Shown here piece by piece: positions 28,288 through 39,415 of a DNA stretch of 64,000 nt (within the stretch, counting starts at the first letter, position 1; each line of letters opens with the position of its first letter). The DNA is taken from NCBI RefSeq assembly GCF_026913015.1, contig NZ_JAPTYD010000007.1, forward strand, positions 84,531 to 148,530, given 5' to 3'. Origin of the DNA: Paracoccus benzoatiresistens (GTDB taxonomy: Bacteria > Pseudomonadota > Alphaproteobacteria > Rhodobacterales > Rhodobacteraceae). Under the pieces are notes generated by a model that was not told the DNA's origin, searched no databases, and saw only the letters and a list, made by a program, of their open reading frames with translations. The position numbers were made by a program, and so were the translations under genes.

Positions 28288-29438
28288 GCCCCGGTGCGGC
28301 GGCTGCGCATCGCGTCGGCGAAACGCTGGAACAGGTACAGGCTGTCCTGCGGGCCCGGCGCGGCCTCGGGGTGGTACTGGACCGAGAAGACCGGCCTGTC
28401 TTGAACCCGGATGCCGCAGTTGCTGCCGTCGAACAGGCTGACATGCGTCTCGACCACGCCTTGGGGCAGGGTCTGGCTGTCCACCGCGAAGCCGTGGTTC
28501 ATCGAGGTGATCTCGACCTTGCCGGTTTCCGTGTCGCGCACCGGATGGTTCGCGCCGTGATGGCCGTGGCCCATCTTCACGGTCTTGGCGCCAAGCGCCA
28601 GCGCCAGCATCTGGTGGCCAAGGCAGATGCCGAAGATCGGCATGTCGCGGTCCAGCAGGTCCCTGATCATCGGCACGGCATAGGCGCCGGTCGCCGCCGG
28701 ATCGCCGGGGCCGTTCGACAGGAACACGCCCTCGGGCTCATGCGCCAGGACCTCCTCGGCCGTGGCGGTGGCGGGCAGGACGGTCACGTCGGCCCCGAAG
28801 GCCACCAGCGAGCGCAGGATGTTGCGTTTCGCGCCATAATCCAGGGCCACGACCTTGAAGGGCTTCTGCTCGGGCGAGGCGCCGAAGCCCTTGCCCCATT
28901 CCCAGGCCCCCTGGTCCCAGCGATAGCTTTGCCGGCAGGTCACGTCCCTGGCGAGATCCAGGCCGACGAGGCCCGACCAGTTGCGGGCCTTGGCGACCAT
29001 GGCGGCGATGTCGAAGTTGCCGTCCGGGTCGTGGGCCAGCACCACATGGGGGGCGCCCTGCTGGCGGATCGCGCGGGTCAGGCGGCGCGTGTCAACGCCG
29101 CCGATGCCGATACGGCCGCGCCGGGCCATCCAGTCGGGCAGGTCGCCGGCAGCCCGCCAGTTGGACGGAACGGTCGGGTCCCAGCGGACGACGATGCCGC
29201 TGGCGACGGGGTCGGGGGCCTCGTCATCCTCGGGGGTGATGCCGGTGTTGCCGATGTGGGGGAAGGTGAAGGTGACGATCTGGCTGGCATAGGAGGGATC
29301 GGTCATGATCTCCTGATAGCCGGTCATCGCGGTGTTGAAGACCAGTTCGGCCACGACCTCTCCGGCCGCGCCGAAGCCCTGGCCATAGAAGACGGTCCCG
29401 TCGGCAAGCGCAAGGCAGGCGGTCGGTTTGTTGGCCAT
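28284..29438 (-). CDS. carA: Carbamoyl-phosphate synthase small subunit
   Basis: A 384-aa glutaminase subunit that supplies ammonia to CarB for carbamoyl phosphate (pyrimidine and arginine synthesis). The N-terminal CPSase-S domain has GAAGEVVAELVFNTAMTGYQE. The class I amidotransferase domain has the nucleophile Cys in GICLGHQMLALALG and the His-Glu pair in FSVQYHPEAAPGP. AAGGGTG precedes the ATG. carB is not in the window. It lies divergently from the YqeY gene. Confidence 0.97.
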   Translation of the reverse strand: MANKPTACLALADGTVFYGQGFGAAGEVVAELVFNTAMTGYQEIMTDPSYASQIVTFTFPHIGNTGITPEDDEAPDPVASGIVVRWDPTVPSNWRAAGDLPDWMARRGRIGIGGVDTRRLTRAIRQQGAPHVVLAHDPDGNFDIAAMVAKARNWSGLVGLDLARDVTCRQSYRWDQGAWEWGKGFGASPEQKPFKVVALDYGAKRNILRSLVAFGADVTVLPATATAEEVLAHEPEGVFLSNGPGDPAATGAYAVPMIRDLLDRDMPIFGICLGHQMLALALGAKTVKMGHGHHGANHPVRDTETGKVEITSMNHGFAVDSQTLPQGVVETHVSLFDGSNCGIRVQDRPVFSVQYHPEAAPGPQDSLYLFQRFADAMRSRRTGA

Positions 29439-29567
29439 CGCAGCACCCTTTGTCTGAAATCTGCCGGTGAATAGGGGGGAGGGGAGGCAAGGTCAAGGAC
29501 ATCGCCCATCTTGATTTGCAGGGGGCGCTGGCCTAAACGCCAAGCTTTCGCGATCGGAGTAACGACC

Positions 29568-30029
29568 ATGGACCTGCGCGCCACGCTGCAAGCCGCCACA
29601 AAGGAAGCCATGAAGGCCAAGGACAGTGCGCGGCTGTCCACGCTGCGCCTGATCTCTGCCGCCATCAAGGATCGGGAGATCGCGGCCCGGGTGGGCGATG
29701 GCGACGGCACGCTGGGCGACGCGGACCTGATCGCCATCCTGTCGAAGATGGTCAAGCAGCGCCAGGAATCGGCCAAGGCCTATGAGGAGGGCGGCCGGTT
29801 GGAACTGGCCCAGAAGGAAGAGGATGAGATCGCCGTCATCCAGGAATACCTGCCCCGACAACTGAACCAAGCGGAAACCGCCGCCGCCATCGACGCGGCG
29901 ATCGCGGATCTGGGGGCGACCGGCATCCGCGACATGGGGCGCGTCATGGCGGAACTGCGCGACCGCCATGCGGGGCAGATGGACTTCGGCGCCGTGGGGC
30001 CGATGGTCAAGGCCCGACTGCTGAAGTGA
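29568..30029 (+). CDS. GatB/YqeY domain-containing protein
   Basis: A 153-aa stand-alone YqeY protein, related to the tRNA-binding tail domain of GatB. It opens with DLRATLQAATKEAMKAKDSA and has TLRLISAAIKDREIAAR, the ILSKMVKQRQESAKAYEEGGR block and the GRVMAELRDRHAGQMDF tail. ATG 29568 follows GGAGTAACGACC. These proteins are thought to assist tRNA-dependent transamidation or to bind tRNA, but the role is not settled. It is divergent from carA, a common alphaproteobacterial arrangement. Confidence 0.92.
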   Translation: MDLRATLQAATKEAMKAKDSARLSTLRLISAAIKDREIAARVGDGDGTLGDADLIAILSKMVKQRQESAKAYEEGGRLELAQKEEDEIAVIQEYLPRQLNQAETAAAIDAAIADLGATGIRDMGRVMAELRDRHAGQMDFGAVGPMVKARLLK

Positions 30030-30247
30030 AGCGGAGGGCGGCGGTCGGGCAGGCAGCAGGGCGCATACCTGCCCGCCAGCCCGAAAGCGCGGCAGAAAGC
30101 CCGCGGGTCCGCCAGGCGCGGCGACATGCAGGTCAGGGACCTGAAGGGCGCCGCGAAGACATGCATGACAGCATGGAGAACGATCAGCCGAAAGACCTTG
30201 CGCGGGCCAGGCGCGGGGGCAAGCCCGCATCTGTGAGGAACGACTGA

Positions 30248-30741
30248 TCAGCGCAGGCTGACCAGCCGCCGTTGAATGTCGTCATGCAGGCTGCGTCGCT
30301 CCTCGGGGGTGAGGAAGGCGCCAAGCTCGATCTCTCGCTGGCCGTCGGTCAGGGTCAGGTAGGATTCGACCGGCCCGCGGCGCAAGGTGGCGCGCAGCCA
30401 ATAGCTGTTCGTCTTCCATTCGCGGATCTGGCCGTTCGGGTCGCGGCGCGAGACATGGGCCGTCTTGCGGTCAAGGGTCAGCTCCTCGACCATGTCGCCC
30501 TGGCGGTAGCTGCGCTGGATCGCAAACCACACCCCGCCGATCACCAGCAGGACAAAGGGCAGCAGGCCCCACAGGACGGCGGTACCCAGCATCGCTACCA
30601 CCGGCAGCGCCATGAAGCCCGCCGTCAGCCCGATGAACCAGACGAAACCACGGCGGGGCAGGGACCTGTAGGGCCAGAGCCTCAGCCGATACGAAACGGC
30701 CCCGGTGTGATCCGGGGCCGTGTCAATCCATTCATAGGGCA

Positions 30742-30742
<1 letters not shown>
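30248..30742 (-). CDS. DUF2244 domain-containing membrane protein
   Basis: A 164-aa protein with two closely spaced transmembrane helices (about residues 33-50 and 55-71) followed by a cytoplasmic beta-rich domain (VEELTLDRKTAHVSRRDPNG, then WKTNSYWLRATL). This is the DUF2244 pattern. The ATG overlaps the ctaD stop by one base (TGATG), so it is coupled to oxidase subunit I, and DUF2244 genes are often near cytochrome oxidase genes. A role in oxidase maturation is plausible but unproved. Confidence 0.85.
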
Positions 30743-32430
<1,688 letters not shown>

Positions 32431-32556
32431 TCAGATATAGTGATCCGGTCCGGCAGACCGGCATTTACTTCGGGTCGTTCTAGACCAGCCACGCCGACCC
32501 GGCAATGCCCTAAGGATGCCGGGCAGACAGCTTTTGGTGGCAGGCGATGCTGCGGT

Positions 32557-32994
32557 TCAACGATATACCAGCACGGGAATCCTGGAATGGGTCAGGATCT
32601 TGGTGGCCTGGCTGCCCATGACCACCGCCGCCATCCCGCGCCGTCCGTGGGAGGCCATCGCGATCAGGTCGCAGTCCCTTGCCTGGGCGGTGTCGATGAT
32701 GGCCTCGTAGGGGCTGTCATGCCACTTGTGGTGGGTCTGGACGGAAACGCCCGCAGCCGTTGCCTTGTCCCGCGCCTCCTGCAGGATGCGTTCCGCATGG
32801 GCGGTGGCGTCCGCGTCGTAGCTGGCGCGCGTGCTTTCGACCTGCATCGAATCCGTGCTGAGGATGCGGAACGGCTCGGTCACCGTCATGATCGTCACGG
32901 CTGCGCCCGTCTCGGCCGCAAGGGCGATGCCCTTGTCCACCGCCTGGGTTGCCAGGTCCGACCCGTCGGTCGGGATCAGAATATGCTTGAACAT
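32557..32994 (-). CDS. Universal stress protein, UspA family
   Basis: A 145-aa single-domain Usp with the family start HILIPTDGSDLATQAV and the ATP-binding loop GRRGMAAVVMGSQATKIL (G-2x-G-9x-G-S/T type), which suggests nucleotide binding. GGAGGGGCA precedes ATG 32994; the ORF upstream of that is non-coding leader. It sits between cycA and ctaD on the same strand. An FNR-like site is centred about 85 bp upstream, so induction at low oxygen is likely. Usp proteins of this kind support survival during respiratory or stationary-phase stress. Confidence 0.93.
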   Translation of the reverse strand: MFKHILIPTDGSDLATQAVDKGIALAAETGAAVTIMTVTEPFRILSTDSMQVESTRASYDADATAHAERILQEARDKATAAGVSVQTHHKWHDSPYEAIIDTAQARDCDLIAMASHGRRGMAAVVMGSQATKILTHSRIPVLVYR

Positions 32995-33071
32995 TGCCCC
33001 TCCATTGCCGCGGAGCCGCCGCTGCGGTCCCCTTGCGAGCGGAAAGTACCATGGCTGCAAGCATGGAAGAA

Positions 33072-33085
33072 ATGATCCAAATCAA
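33072..33085 (-). promoter_or_regulatory. FNR-like box (ATGAT-N4-ATCAA)
   Basis: Nine of ten positions match TTGAT-N4-ATCAA. It lies in the 139-bp gap between cycA and the universal stress gene, centred about 85 bp before the latter's start. FnrP or Nnr would be the expected Paracoccus regulators. Confidence 0.5.
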
Positions 33086-33133
33086 ACAGGCCGATCCGCG
33101 AAGGACCGGCCCGCTGAAGGACGCGTCGGGATG

Positions 33134-33562
33134 TTACTGGGTCGCCGGCGAGGCGCTGGCCAGATAGGCCGCGATATCCGCCTGGTTCTTGTTCAGCTTG
33201 AAGGTCATCTTCGTGCGCGCCGAGCTGTCGCCGGTCTTTTCCTGCACGAACTTGTTCGGATCGGTGATGTAGGCGGCCAGATCCTCGACCGTCCAGACCT
33301 CGCCGGTATCCTTCAGCGCGATCAGCGCCTCGGAATACTTGTAGCCTTCCTGGCTGCCTGCGGGCCGTCCGACGACGCCGTACAGGTTGGGTCCCGTGGC
33401 GCCGCCCTTCACGATGTCCTCGCCCTCGGGCGACTGGATCATGTGGCAAGCCTTGCACTTGCGGAATTCCTTTTCGCCGACGGTGGCGTCGCCGGCATCC
33501 TGTGCCAGGGCGGGCATGGCTAGGGTTGCACCCATCAGGGCACCGATGATCGCAATTTTCAT
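33134..33562 (-). CDS. cycA: Cytochrome c550
   Basis: A 142-aa periplasmic class I c-type cytochrome that carries electrons between the bc1 complex and terminal oxidases or nitrogen oxide reductases. A signal peptide (cleavage after PALA, before QD) precedes the heme site CKACH, and the axial Met is in the C-terminal TKMTF segment. The start of the mature chain (GEKEFRKCKACHMIQ) matches Paracoccus cytochrome c550. GAGGATAG precedes ATG 33562. The cycA-usp-ctaD order groups an electron donor with its oxidase. Confidence 0.96.
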   Translation of the reverse strand: MKIAIIGALMGATLAMPALAQDAGDATVGEKEFRKCKACHMIQSPEGEDIVKGGATGPNLYGVVGRPAGSQEGYKYSEALIALKDTGEVWTVEDLAAYITDPNKFVQEKTGDSSARTKMTFKLNKNQADIAAYLASASPATQ

Positions 33563-33608
33563 TCTATCCTCGCTGTTCCAAAACAATTGGAAGTCCCAAC
33601 CAACCTTC

Positions 33609-34310
33609 TTAAGCGGGAAAGGTTCGTTTGCCAGCCGTCAGAAGGTCGCACTCGGCAAAAACTTCCTGTCCGAAGATCGGCTCGAAGTTCTGCCGCAGCG
33701 CCAGATCCAGATCGGTCATGGTTACCGGCAGGCCCAGATCGACCAGGCTGGTCACGCCATGCCCGCTGATTCCGCAGGGCACGATGCCGTTGTAATGCGA
33801 CAGGTCGGGTTCGACATTGATCGCGATGCCGTGGAAGCTGACCCAGCGGCGCAGCTTGACGCCGATGGCCGCGATCTTGTCGTCACGGGGGCTGCCGTCG
33901 GGCAGGGGCGCCTTGTCGGGGCGAGGAACCCAGACACCGACGCGCCCGTCGCGGATGGCCCCCGAGACGCCGAATTCGGCCAGCGACGCGATCACCCAGG
34001 CTTCGAGCCTTGCGACAAAGGCCCGCACGTCCCTGCCGCGGCGGTTCAGATCCAGCATCACATAGACGATTCGCTGCCCTGGCCCGTGATAGGTATATTG
34101 ACCCCCCCGCCCGGTGACGTGGACGGGAAAGCGCGCCTGCAGCAGGTCGCCATCCCTGGCGCTCGTCCCGGCGGTATAAAGCGGGGGATGCTCGACCAGC
34201 CAGACGGCCTCGTCCGCCTGGCCCGCATGGATCGCGGCCACCCGCGCCTCCATGAAGGCCACGGCCGCGTCGTAATCCGTCAGCCCGTCCGTCGTGATCC
34301 AGTCCACCAT
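33609..34310 (-). CDS. lipB: Octanoyltransferase LipB
   Basis: A 233-aa enzyme that moves the octanoyl group from acyl carrier protein to lipoyl domains, the first step of lipoate assembly on 2-oxoacid dehydrogenases. Visible motifs are [34 protein letters not shown], the catalytic Lys in [11 protein letters not shown] followed by FHGIAINV, and the catalytic Cys in [16 protein letters not shown] 34310 was chosen because the family begins at the [10 protein letters not shown] block; an upstream start would add an unlike leader and run closer to the tRNA. Confidence 0.96.
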   Translation of the reverse strand: MVDWITTDGLTDYDAAVAFMEARVAAIHAGQADEAVWLVEHPPLYTAGTSARDGDLLQARFPVHVTGRGGQYTYHGPGQRIVYVMLDLNRRGRDVRAFVARLEAWVIASLAEFGVSGAIRDGRVGVWVPRPDKAPLPDGSPRDDKIAAIGVKLRRWVSFHGIAINVEPDLSHYNGIVPCGISGHGVTSLVDLGLPVTMTDLDLALRQNFEPIFGQEVFAECDLLTAGKRTFPA

Positions 34311-34419
34311 GCGCGGGATCTGGACTGCCGCGCCGGTGCCGTCAAGCCGCGGCGCATTCCTCAGAATACCCCTTTTCAATCCGCCGCGCCTCGGCTATCA
34401 CCCGCCGCACTGCCCGGAT

Positions 34420-34506
34420 GCGGTCGTGGCGGAATTGGTAGACGCGCAGCGTTGAGGTCGCTGTTCCTTAACCGGAGTGGAAGTTCGAGTCTTCTCGACC
34501 GCACCA
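34420..34506 (+). tRNA. tRNA-Leu (anticodon GAG)
   Basis: An 87-nt tRNA with encoded CCA. The 7-bp acceptor stem is 34420-34426 with 34496-34502, the discriminator A is 34503, and CCA is 34504-34506. The D-arm carries GGTAGACGCG and the T-loop is GTTCGAGTC. The anticodon stem 34447-34451/34459-34463 closes a TTGAGGT loop with GAG at 34454-34456. The long variable arm is typical of class II tRNA-Leu. It would read CUC and CUU codons. Confidence 0.95.
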
Positions 34507-34746
34507 TCCTTACCCGACATTGCAGGTTTCTGCCCGCGTGCCGTTGCAGCCGGACGGTCGCGGTCAGCGTCTCCGACCGTCGCGGCCCCATGGCAATGGA
34601 GGCAGGGTAGCGCCAGAGGTTGAAGCGCATGCCTCCGGTTCGCCGTGTCGGGCAATTCTGCGGATCGCACTCGACCGAAAGCCCTTTCCCTGACATCGTC
34701 ATCAAGGCAAAACCCGCCTGAACGGATTATTGCAAATGAGGGTGTT

Positions 34747-35916
34747 ATGAAGGTTGCTGTTGTTGGTCTTGGTTATGTCGGACTTTCGAACGCGGTGTTG
34801 CTGGCACAGCACTCCACGGTCGTGGCGCTGGATATCGACGAAGGGCGTGTTGCTGCCGTCAATGCCCGCCAAAGCCCGATCGAGGATGCCGATATCGCCC
34901 GCTTCTTTGCCGAGCGGGAGCTTGACCTGACGGCGACCACGGATCCGCAGCAGGCCCTGCCGGGGGCGGATTTCGTGATCGTGGCCACGCCCACGAACTA
35001 TGACCCGCGCACCAACGGCTTTGACACCAGCACGGTCGAGGCGGTGATCGCCCTTGCCCGCAAGCACGCGCCGACGACGCCGATCATCGTCAAGTCCACC
35101 ATACCGGTCGGATTCACCAGGCGGATGCGGGCCGAGACCGGCTTTGACGGCATCATCTTCTCGCCCGAGTTCCTGCGCGAGGGCCTGGCGCTGCACGACA
35201 ACCTGTATCCCAGCCGGATCGTCGTCGGCGACAAGGGCGAGGCCGCGCACCGCTTTGCCGACCTGCTGGTCCAGGGGGCACAGGCCAATGACGTGCCGGT
35301 CCTGTTCACCGATTCGACCGAGGCCGAGGCGATCAAGCTGTTCGCCAACACCTTCCTGGCCATGCGCGTGGCCTATTTCAACGAGCTGGACAGCTATGCC
35401 CTGTCCCATGATCTGGATCCCCATGCGATCATCCGGGGCGTCGCGCTGGATCCGCGGGTGGGCGATTACTACAACAACCCGTCCTTCGGCTATGGCGGCT
35501 ATTGCCTGCCCAAGGATACCAAGCAGTTGCTGGCGAACTATTCCCAGGTGCCGCAGAACCTGATCGCGGCGATCGTCGAATCGAACCGCACGCGCAAGGA
35601 TTTCATCGCCGACCAGATCACCGCCCGGAACCCGCGCACCGTGGGCATCTATCGCCTGGTGATGAAGGAAGGGTCGGACAATTTCCGCGACAGCGCAATC
35701 CAGGGGATCATGAAGCGGATCAAGGCCAAGGGCATCTCCTGCATCGTCTATGAACCGGCGCTGCAGGCGGACGACTTCTTCCATTCGCCGGTCGAGCGCG
35801 ACCTGGATGCCTTCAAGGCGCAGTCCGACCTGATCATCGCCAACCGCCGCCACGACGACCTGGCTGATGTCGGCGACAAGCTGTTCACCCGCGACCTGTT
35901 GCAGCGCGACATCTAG
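34747..35916 (+). CDS. ugd: UDP-glucose 6-dehydrogenase (nucleotide sugar dehydrogenase)
   Basis: A 389-aa NAD-dependent enzyme of the short E. coli Ugd type that makes UDP-glucuronate for exopolysaccharide or lipopolysaccharide. The N-terminal Rossmann motif is [29 protein letters not shown] and SPEFLREG follow; the catalytic Cys is in [18 protein letters not shown] 34747 has GAGGGTGTT just before it; the longer upstream frame overlaps spacer and tRNA-distal sequence. No polysaccharide cluster surrounds it, but two glycosyltransferases elsewhere in the window could use its product. Confidence 0.95.
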   Translation: MKVAVVGLGYVGLSNAVLLAQHSTVVALDIDEGRVAAVNARQSPIEDADIARFFAERELDLTATTDPQQALPGADFVIVATPTNYDPRTNGFDTSTVEAVIALARKHAPTTPIIVKSTIPVGFTRRMRAETGFDGIIFSPEFLREGLALHDNLYPSRIVVGDKGEAAHRFADLLVQGAQANDVPVLFTDSTEAEAIKLFANTFLAMRVAYFNELDSYALSHDLDPHAIIRGVALDPRVGDYYNNPSFGYGGYCLPKDTKQLLANYSQVPQNLIAAIVESNRTRKDFIADQITARNPRTVGIYRLVMKEGSDNFRDSAIQGIMKRIKAKGISCIVYEPALQADDFFHSPVERDLDAFKAQSDLIIANRRHDDLADVGDKLFTRDLLQRDI

Positions 35917-35922
35917 GTTCGC

Positions 35923-37065
35923 ATGACGCCGGGGGCCCGCATATCCGCCGCGATCGAGGTTCTGGACCAGATCCTCGCGGGCCAGCCTGCCGAACAGGCC
36001 CTGCTGCGCTGGTCGCGCTCCAGCCGGTATGCAGGCTCGGGCGACCGCGCGGCGGTGCGCGACCTGGTCTTTGACGCCCTGCGCTGCCGGAACAGCCATG
36101 CGGCGCTTGGGGGCGCGCTGACCGGGCGCGGGCTGATGATCGGCGGCCTGTGCGCCGCCGGGCAGGATCCGGCCCTGCTTTTCACGGGCCAGGGCCATGC
36201 GCCCGCACCCCTGGTCGCAGGCGAGGGGGCCGGTTCCGCCGAGGGCGTTTCCAACCTCCCCGACTGGATCCGCCCACTGTGGGACCAATCCCTGGGTGAC
36301 AGCGCCCAGGCCGTCGCGGCTGCGATGCAGCACCGGGCACCGGTCTGGCTGCGGGTCAACGGCATCAAGGCTGACGCCGCCGAGGCCATCCGCGTTTTGG
36401 CCGGGGACCGCGTCGATGCCATGCCCGATCCGCGCCTTGCGACGGCGCTGCTGGTGACGGGAAACGAACGCCGCCTGTCGCAAAGTCGGGCCTATCGCGA
36501 CGGTCTGGTCGAGTTGCAGGATCTGTCGCCGCAACTGGCCTGCGCGACCCTTCCGGTGGCCCCGGGGATGCGTGTGCTGGACTATTGCGCGGGCGGGGGC
36601 GGCAAGACCCTTGCCGTGGCGGGGCGGTCCGACCGCTTGACGCTTGTCGCCCATGACGCCGATCCCGCGCGGATGCGGGACCTGCCGCAACGGGCCGCGC
36701 GGGCAGGGGTCAAGGTCCGCCTGGCCCCTGATCCCGCAGGCGTCTTCGACCTGGTGATCGCCGATGTGCCCTGTTCGGGGTCGGGCACCTGGCGGCGCAC
36801 GCCCGATTCGAAATGGCGCCTGACCGAAAAGGCCCTGCTTGATCTGGTAGCGCTGCAGGCCTGGATCCTGCGCAAGGCAACGGCCCATGTGCGGCCGGGC
36901 GGGCATCTGGCCTACATGACCTGCTCGGTCCTTGATCCCGAAAACGATGCGCAGGCGGCGGCGTTCCTGGCCGAAAACCCGGACTTCAGGCAGGTTTCAC
37001 GCCATCTCTGGACTCCGCTGGACGCCAGCGACGGCTTTTTCCTGGCGCTTCTGGCGCGCCGATGA
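35923..37065 (+). CDS. RsmB/NOP family class I SAM-dependent RNA methyltransferase
   Basis: A 380-aa RNA cytosine-C5 methyltransferase like RsmB, which modifies 16S rRNA. The N-terminal helical NusB-like region (RISAAIEVLDQILAG, RDLVFDALR) precedes the methyltransferase fold: VLDYCAGGGGKTLA (SAM motif I), VIADVPCSGSGTWRRTPDSK (catalytic Cys loop) and HLAYMTCSVLDPEND (second Cys). It starts 6 nt after ugd and probably shares its transcript. Its stop overlaps an ATG that could extend cckA, but the cckA promoter evidence points to a separate start. Confidence 0.9.
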   Translation: MTPGARISAAIEVLDQILAGQPAEQALLRWSRSSRYAGSGDRAAVRDLVFDALRCRNSHAALGGALTGRGLMIGGLCAAGQDPALLFTGQGHAPAPLVAGEGAGSAEGVSNLPDWIRPLWDQSLGDSAQAVAAAMQHRAPVWLRVNGIKADAAEAIRVLAGDRVDAMPDPRLATALLVTGNERRLSQSRAYRDGLVELQDLSPQLACATLPVAPGMRVLDYCAGGGGKTLAVAGRSDRLTLVAHDADPARMRDLPQRAARAGVKVRLAPDPAGVFDLVIADVPCSGSGTWRRTPDSKWRLTEKALLDLVALQAWILRKATAHVRPGGHLAYMTCSVLDPENDAQAAAFLAENPDFRQVSRHLWTPLDASDGFFLALLARR

Positions 37066-37080
37066 GGCGACGCCCGGTCA

Positions 37081-37095
37081 TTAACGCTATCTTAA
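37081..37095 (+). promoter_or_regulatory. Exact CtrA box (TTAA-N7-TTAA) before cckA
   Basis: TTAA 37081-37084, seven bases, TTAA 37092-37095 in the 80-bp gap between the methyltransferase stop and ATG 37146. It matches the CtrA consensus exactly and lies 50 bp upstream of the start codon, a suitable place for autoregulation of the CckA-CtrA pathway. Confidence 0.65.
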
Positions 37096-37145
37096 GCGCT
37101 TTGGCGGTATCGAGCATCCTGAGGGGCAGGAAAGGGGCTCGGCGC

Positions 37146-39236
37146 ATGGCTTTTGAGGATACGCAATCGGCATTGTCGCGAAACGCAGCAGTGGCCTTGC
37201 CCTTGCTGATGTTTCCGGTGGTGGTCGCGGCCATTGTCGCCCTGGTCGCGCCGCAAAGCAGCTATGGCGCCCTGGCCCTGGTGATCGGCACCATCGCGGT
37301 CGCCTGGTATATCCTGGGGGGCGTGATCTCGCTTGGCTATGTGCTGGACCGGCTGGCGGCGCGGCGGGCGCTTGCCGCGATCCGGCACGAGGTCGCGGCC
37401 GCGCCGGATCCGGTCTGGATCTGCGATTCGGACGGGCTGGTGATGATGCAGAACGAGGCCTCGCGGTCAGGCTTCGGCGACATTGCCGGGCAGAACATCC
37501 TGCGGCTGGTGTCCGGACTGCGCGCCGATGCCGCCCCCGACATGGAGGGTCTGGTGCGCCGAGCGGGCTATGTGGGCTGCGCGGATCTGGCGCTGGCCTC
37601 GGGCGATACGCTGACGCTCAGCAGGGCCGAGGATGCGCCCCTGCAGATCTGGTCCTATCACCGCCGCGGCAGCCAGCACCCCGCGCCAATGGTCGAGGAC
37701 GAGGCCGAGGCACCCGACGACTTCGAGGCGATCCCCGTCGCCCTGCTGCGCATCGCGCCGAACGGCCATGTCCGCCGCGCCAATGCCGCCGCCCGGCGGC
37801 TGCTGGGCGACAGCCTGCCCGAGGGGCCGGAGGCCATCCATATCGGCAGCATTCTGGACGGTCCCGGCCGTCCGACCGGCGAATGGGTGGCCGAAACCCA
37901 TGCCGCGCGCCGCACCGATGGCCGGTCCGAGGTGCTGCGCCTGCGCACCCCGGCCGACACTGCCAGGGAGCAGCACGTCCAGGTCACGCTGGCCATCGAC
38001 CCGGTGGAGCAGCCTGGCCTGATCGCGGTGCTGAACGACGCCAGCGCGCTGAAGACCCTTGAGGCGCAGTTCGTGCAAAGCCAGAAGATGCAGGCCATCG
38101 GCCAGTTGGCGGGGGGCGTGGCGCATGACTTCAACAACCTGTTGACCGCCATCCGCGGGCATTGCGACCTTCTGATGCTGCGCCATGACAAGGGCGATCC
38201 CGATTATGCCGACCTGGACCAGATCGGCCAGAACGCCAACCGCGCCGCCGCCCTGGTGGGCCAGCTTCTGGCCTTTTCGCGCCGCCAGCAGTTGCGGCTC
38301 GAGACGCTGGACCCGCGCGATGTGCTGGCGGACCTGACCCATCTTCTGAACCGCCTGGTGGGCGAAAAGGTCACCCTGACCATCGCCCATGATTCCGCCC
38401 TGCGCGCCATCCGTGCCGACAAACGACAACTGGAGCAAGTCATCATGAACCTTGTCGTGAATGCCCGTGACGCCATGCCAACCGGCGGCAATATCGAAAT
38501 CCGCACCGACGTGACGGCCATCGGAGGGGAGGGCGAGGGCGCGCGCGGCAAGGTGTCGCTGCCCAAGGGGGATTACCTGCGCATCCGCGTCACCGACGAA
38601 GGCTGCGGCATCGACCCGGCGCTTCTGGACAAGATCTTCGAGCCCTTCTTCACCACCAAGCGCGTGGGCGAAGGGACCGGCCTCGGCCTGTCCACCGCAT
38701 ATGGGATCGTCAAGCAGACCGGAGGCTATATCTTCTGCGACAGCGAGGTCGGCCGCGGCACCTGCTTTTCGCTCTATTTCCCCGCGCAAGCCGGCGGGCA
38801 GCCCGCGCCTCGCCCGGTCGCCGCCCCGGCCGCCATGCCGGAGCCCGAGCGCCGCGCCACCGTGCTGCTGGTCGAGGACGAGGCCCCGGTCCGCGCCTTT
38901 GCCGCCCGCGCCCTGCGCCTCAAGGGCTATGATGTCCACGAGGCATCCAGTGCCGAGGAAGCGCTCGCATTGCTGGACGGGACGCTGGCCGTGGACATCT
39001 TCGTGACCGATGTGGTGATGCCCGGCATGGACGGGCCAAGCTGGGTCCGCGCGGCGCTTCGGGACCGGCCCGGCACAAGGGTGATCTTCATGTCCGGCTA
39101 TACCGAGGACATCTTCGGCGAAGGCCATGCCCCCGTCCCGAACGCGACCTTCCTAGCCAAACCCTTCACGCTGAACGAACTGGCGCAATGCGTCGCACGA
39201 CAGTTGCAGGGTCCGCCGCGCCGCCTGGACGCGTGA
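37146..39236 (+). CDS. cckA: Hybrid sensor histidine kinase CckA
   Basis: A 696-aa cell-cycle kinase/phosphatase that feeds phosphate through ChpT to CtrA. Two N-terminal transmembrane helices (about residues 16-37 and 43-66) are followed by two PAS-like regions, the HisKA H-box with H327 in [17 protein letters not shown], an HATPase domain ([32 protein letters not shown]), and a receiver with D622 in [13 protein letters not shown] 37146 was chosen over 37062 because a CtrA box lies between them and AAGGGG is well spaced. In Rhodobacteraceae CckA-CtrA controls motility, gene transfer agents and c-di-GMP functions more than viability. Confidence 0.93.
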   Translation: MAFEDTQSALSRNAAVALPLLMFPVVVAAIVALVAPQSSYGALALVIGTIAVAWYILGGVISLGYVLDRLAARRALAAIRHEVAAAPDPVWICDSDGLVMMQNEASRSGFGDIAGQNILRLVSGLRADAAPDMEGLVRRAGYVGCADLALASGDTLTLSRAEDAPLQIWSYHRRGSQHPAPMVEDEAEAPDDFEAIPVALLRIAPNGHVRRANAAARRLLGDSLPEGPEAIHIGSILDGPGRPTGEWVAETHAARRTDGRSEVLRLRTPADTAREQHVQVTLAIDPVEQPGLIAVLNDASALKTLEAQFVQSQKMQAIGQLAGGVAHDFNNLLTAIRGHCDLLMLRHDKGDPDYADLDQIGQNANRAAALVGQLLAFSRRQQLRLETLDPRDVLADLTHLLNRLVGEKVTLTIAHDSALRAIRADKRQLEQVIMNLVVNARDAMPTGGNIEIRTDVTAIGGEGEGARGKVSLPKGDYLRIRVTDEGCGIDPALLDKIFEPFFTTKRVGEGTGLGLSTAYGIVKQTGGYIFCDSEVGRGTCFSLYFPAQAGGQPAPRPVAAPAAMPEPERRATVLLVEDEAPVRAFAARALRLKGYDVHEASSAEEALALLDGTLAVDIFVTDVVMPGMDGPSWVRAALRDRPGTRVIFMSGYTEDIFGEGHAPVPNATFLAKPFTLNELAQCVARQLQGPPRRLDA

Positions 39237-39300
39237 ACGGCTTGTGTAGGGTCGCTTCCAGGAATGGTTAAGGAAATGTGATTTCCGACACCGATAGTGC

Positions 39301-39329
39301 TTGAAAAAAATGCCCCGAACGCGCATCTA
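39301..39329 (+). promoter_or_regulatory. Probable recA promoter
   Basis: TTGAAA at 39301-39306, 17 bases, CATCTA at 39324-39329. The predicted transcription start falls at the left edge of the LexA box, as expected for an SOS-repressed promoter. The -10 element is weak. Confidence 0.45.
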
Positions 39330-39336
39330 TCCACAG

Positions 39337-39351
39337 GAACAAGAAGTGAAC
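39337..39351 (+). promoter_or_regulatory. LexA (SOS) box, GAAC-N7-GAAC
   Basis: GAAC 39337-39340, seven bases, GAAC 39348-39351, the exact complement of the alphaproteobacterial LexA direct repeat GTTC-N7-GTTC. It lies 65 bp before recA and just after the probable promoter, so LexA binding would block transcription. Confidence 0.8.
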
Positions 39352-39415
39352 ATCAACCTCCCGTGGTCGGCAGATTGCTGTGTCGGCCAGGCTGTGAAAT
39401 AACGGTAAGGACCAT

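Noticed and set aside
30026..30247. Possible small gene (73 aa, or 28 aa from ATG at 30161) between the YqeY and DUF2244 genes
   Set aside because: No convincing ribosome site and low-complexity basic composition; the 218-bp gap is better described as non-coding, though MENDQPKDLARAR at its end is faintly gene-like.
34553..34581. 8-bp hairpin (GACGGTCG/CGACCGTC) between tRNA-Leu and ugd
   Set aside because: No T-run and a 13-nt loop; not enough to call a terminator or riboswitch.
34420..34750. tRNA-Leu as an integration site for an island
   Set aside because: Downstream genes (ugd, methyltransferase, cckA) have normal composition and no integrase or repeated tRNA end is visible.
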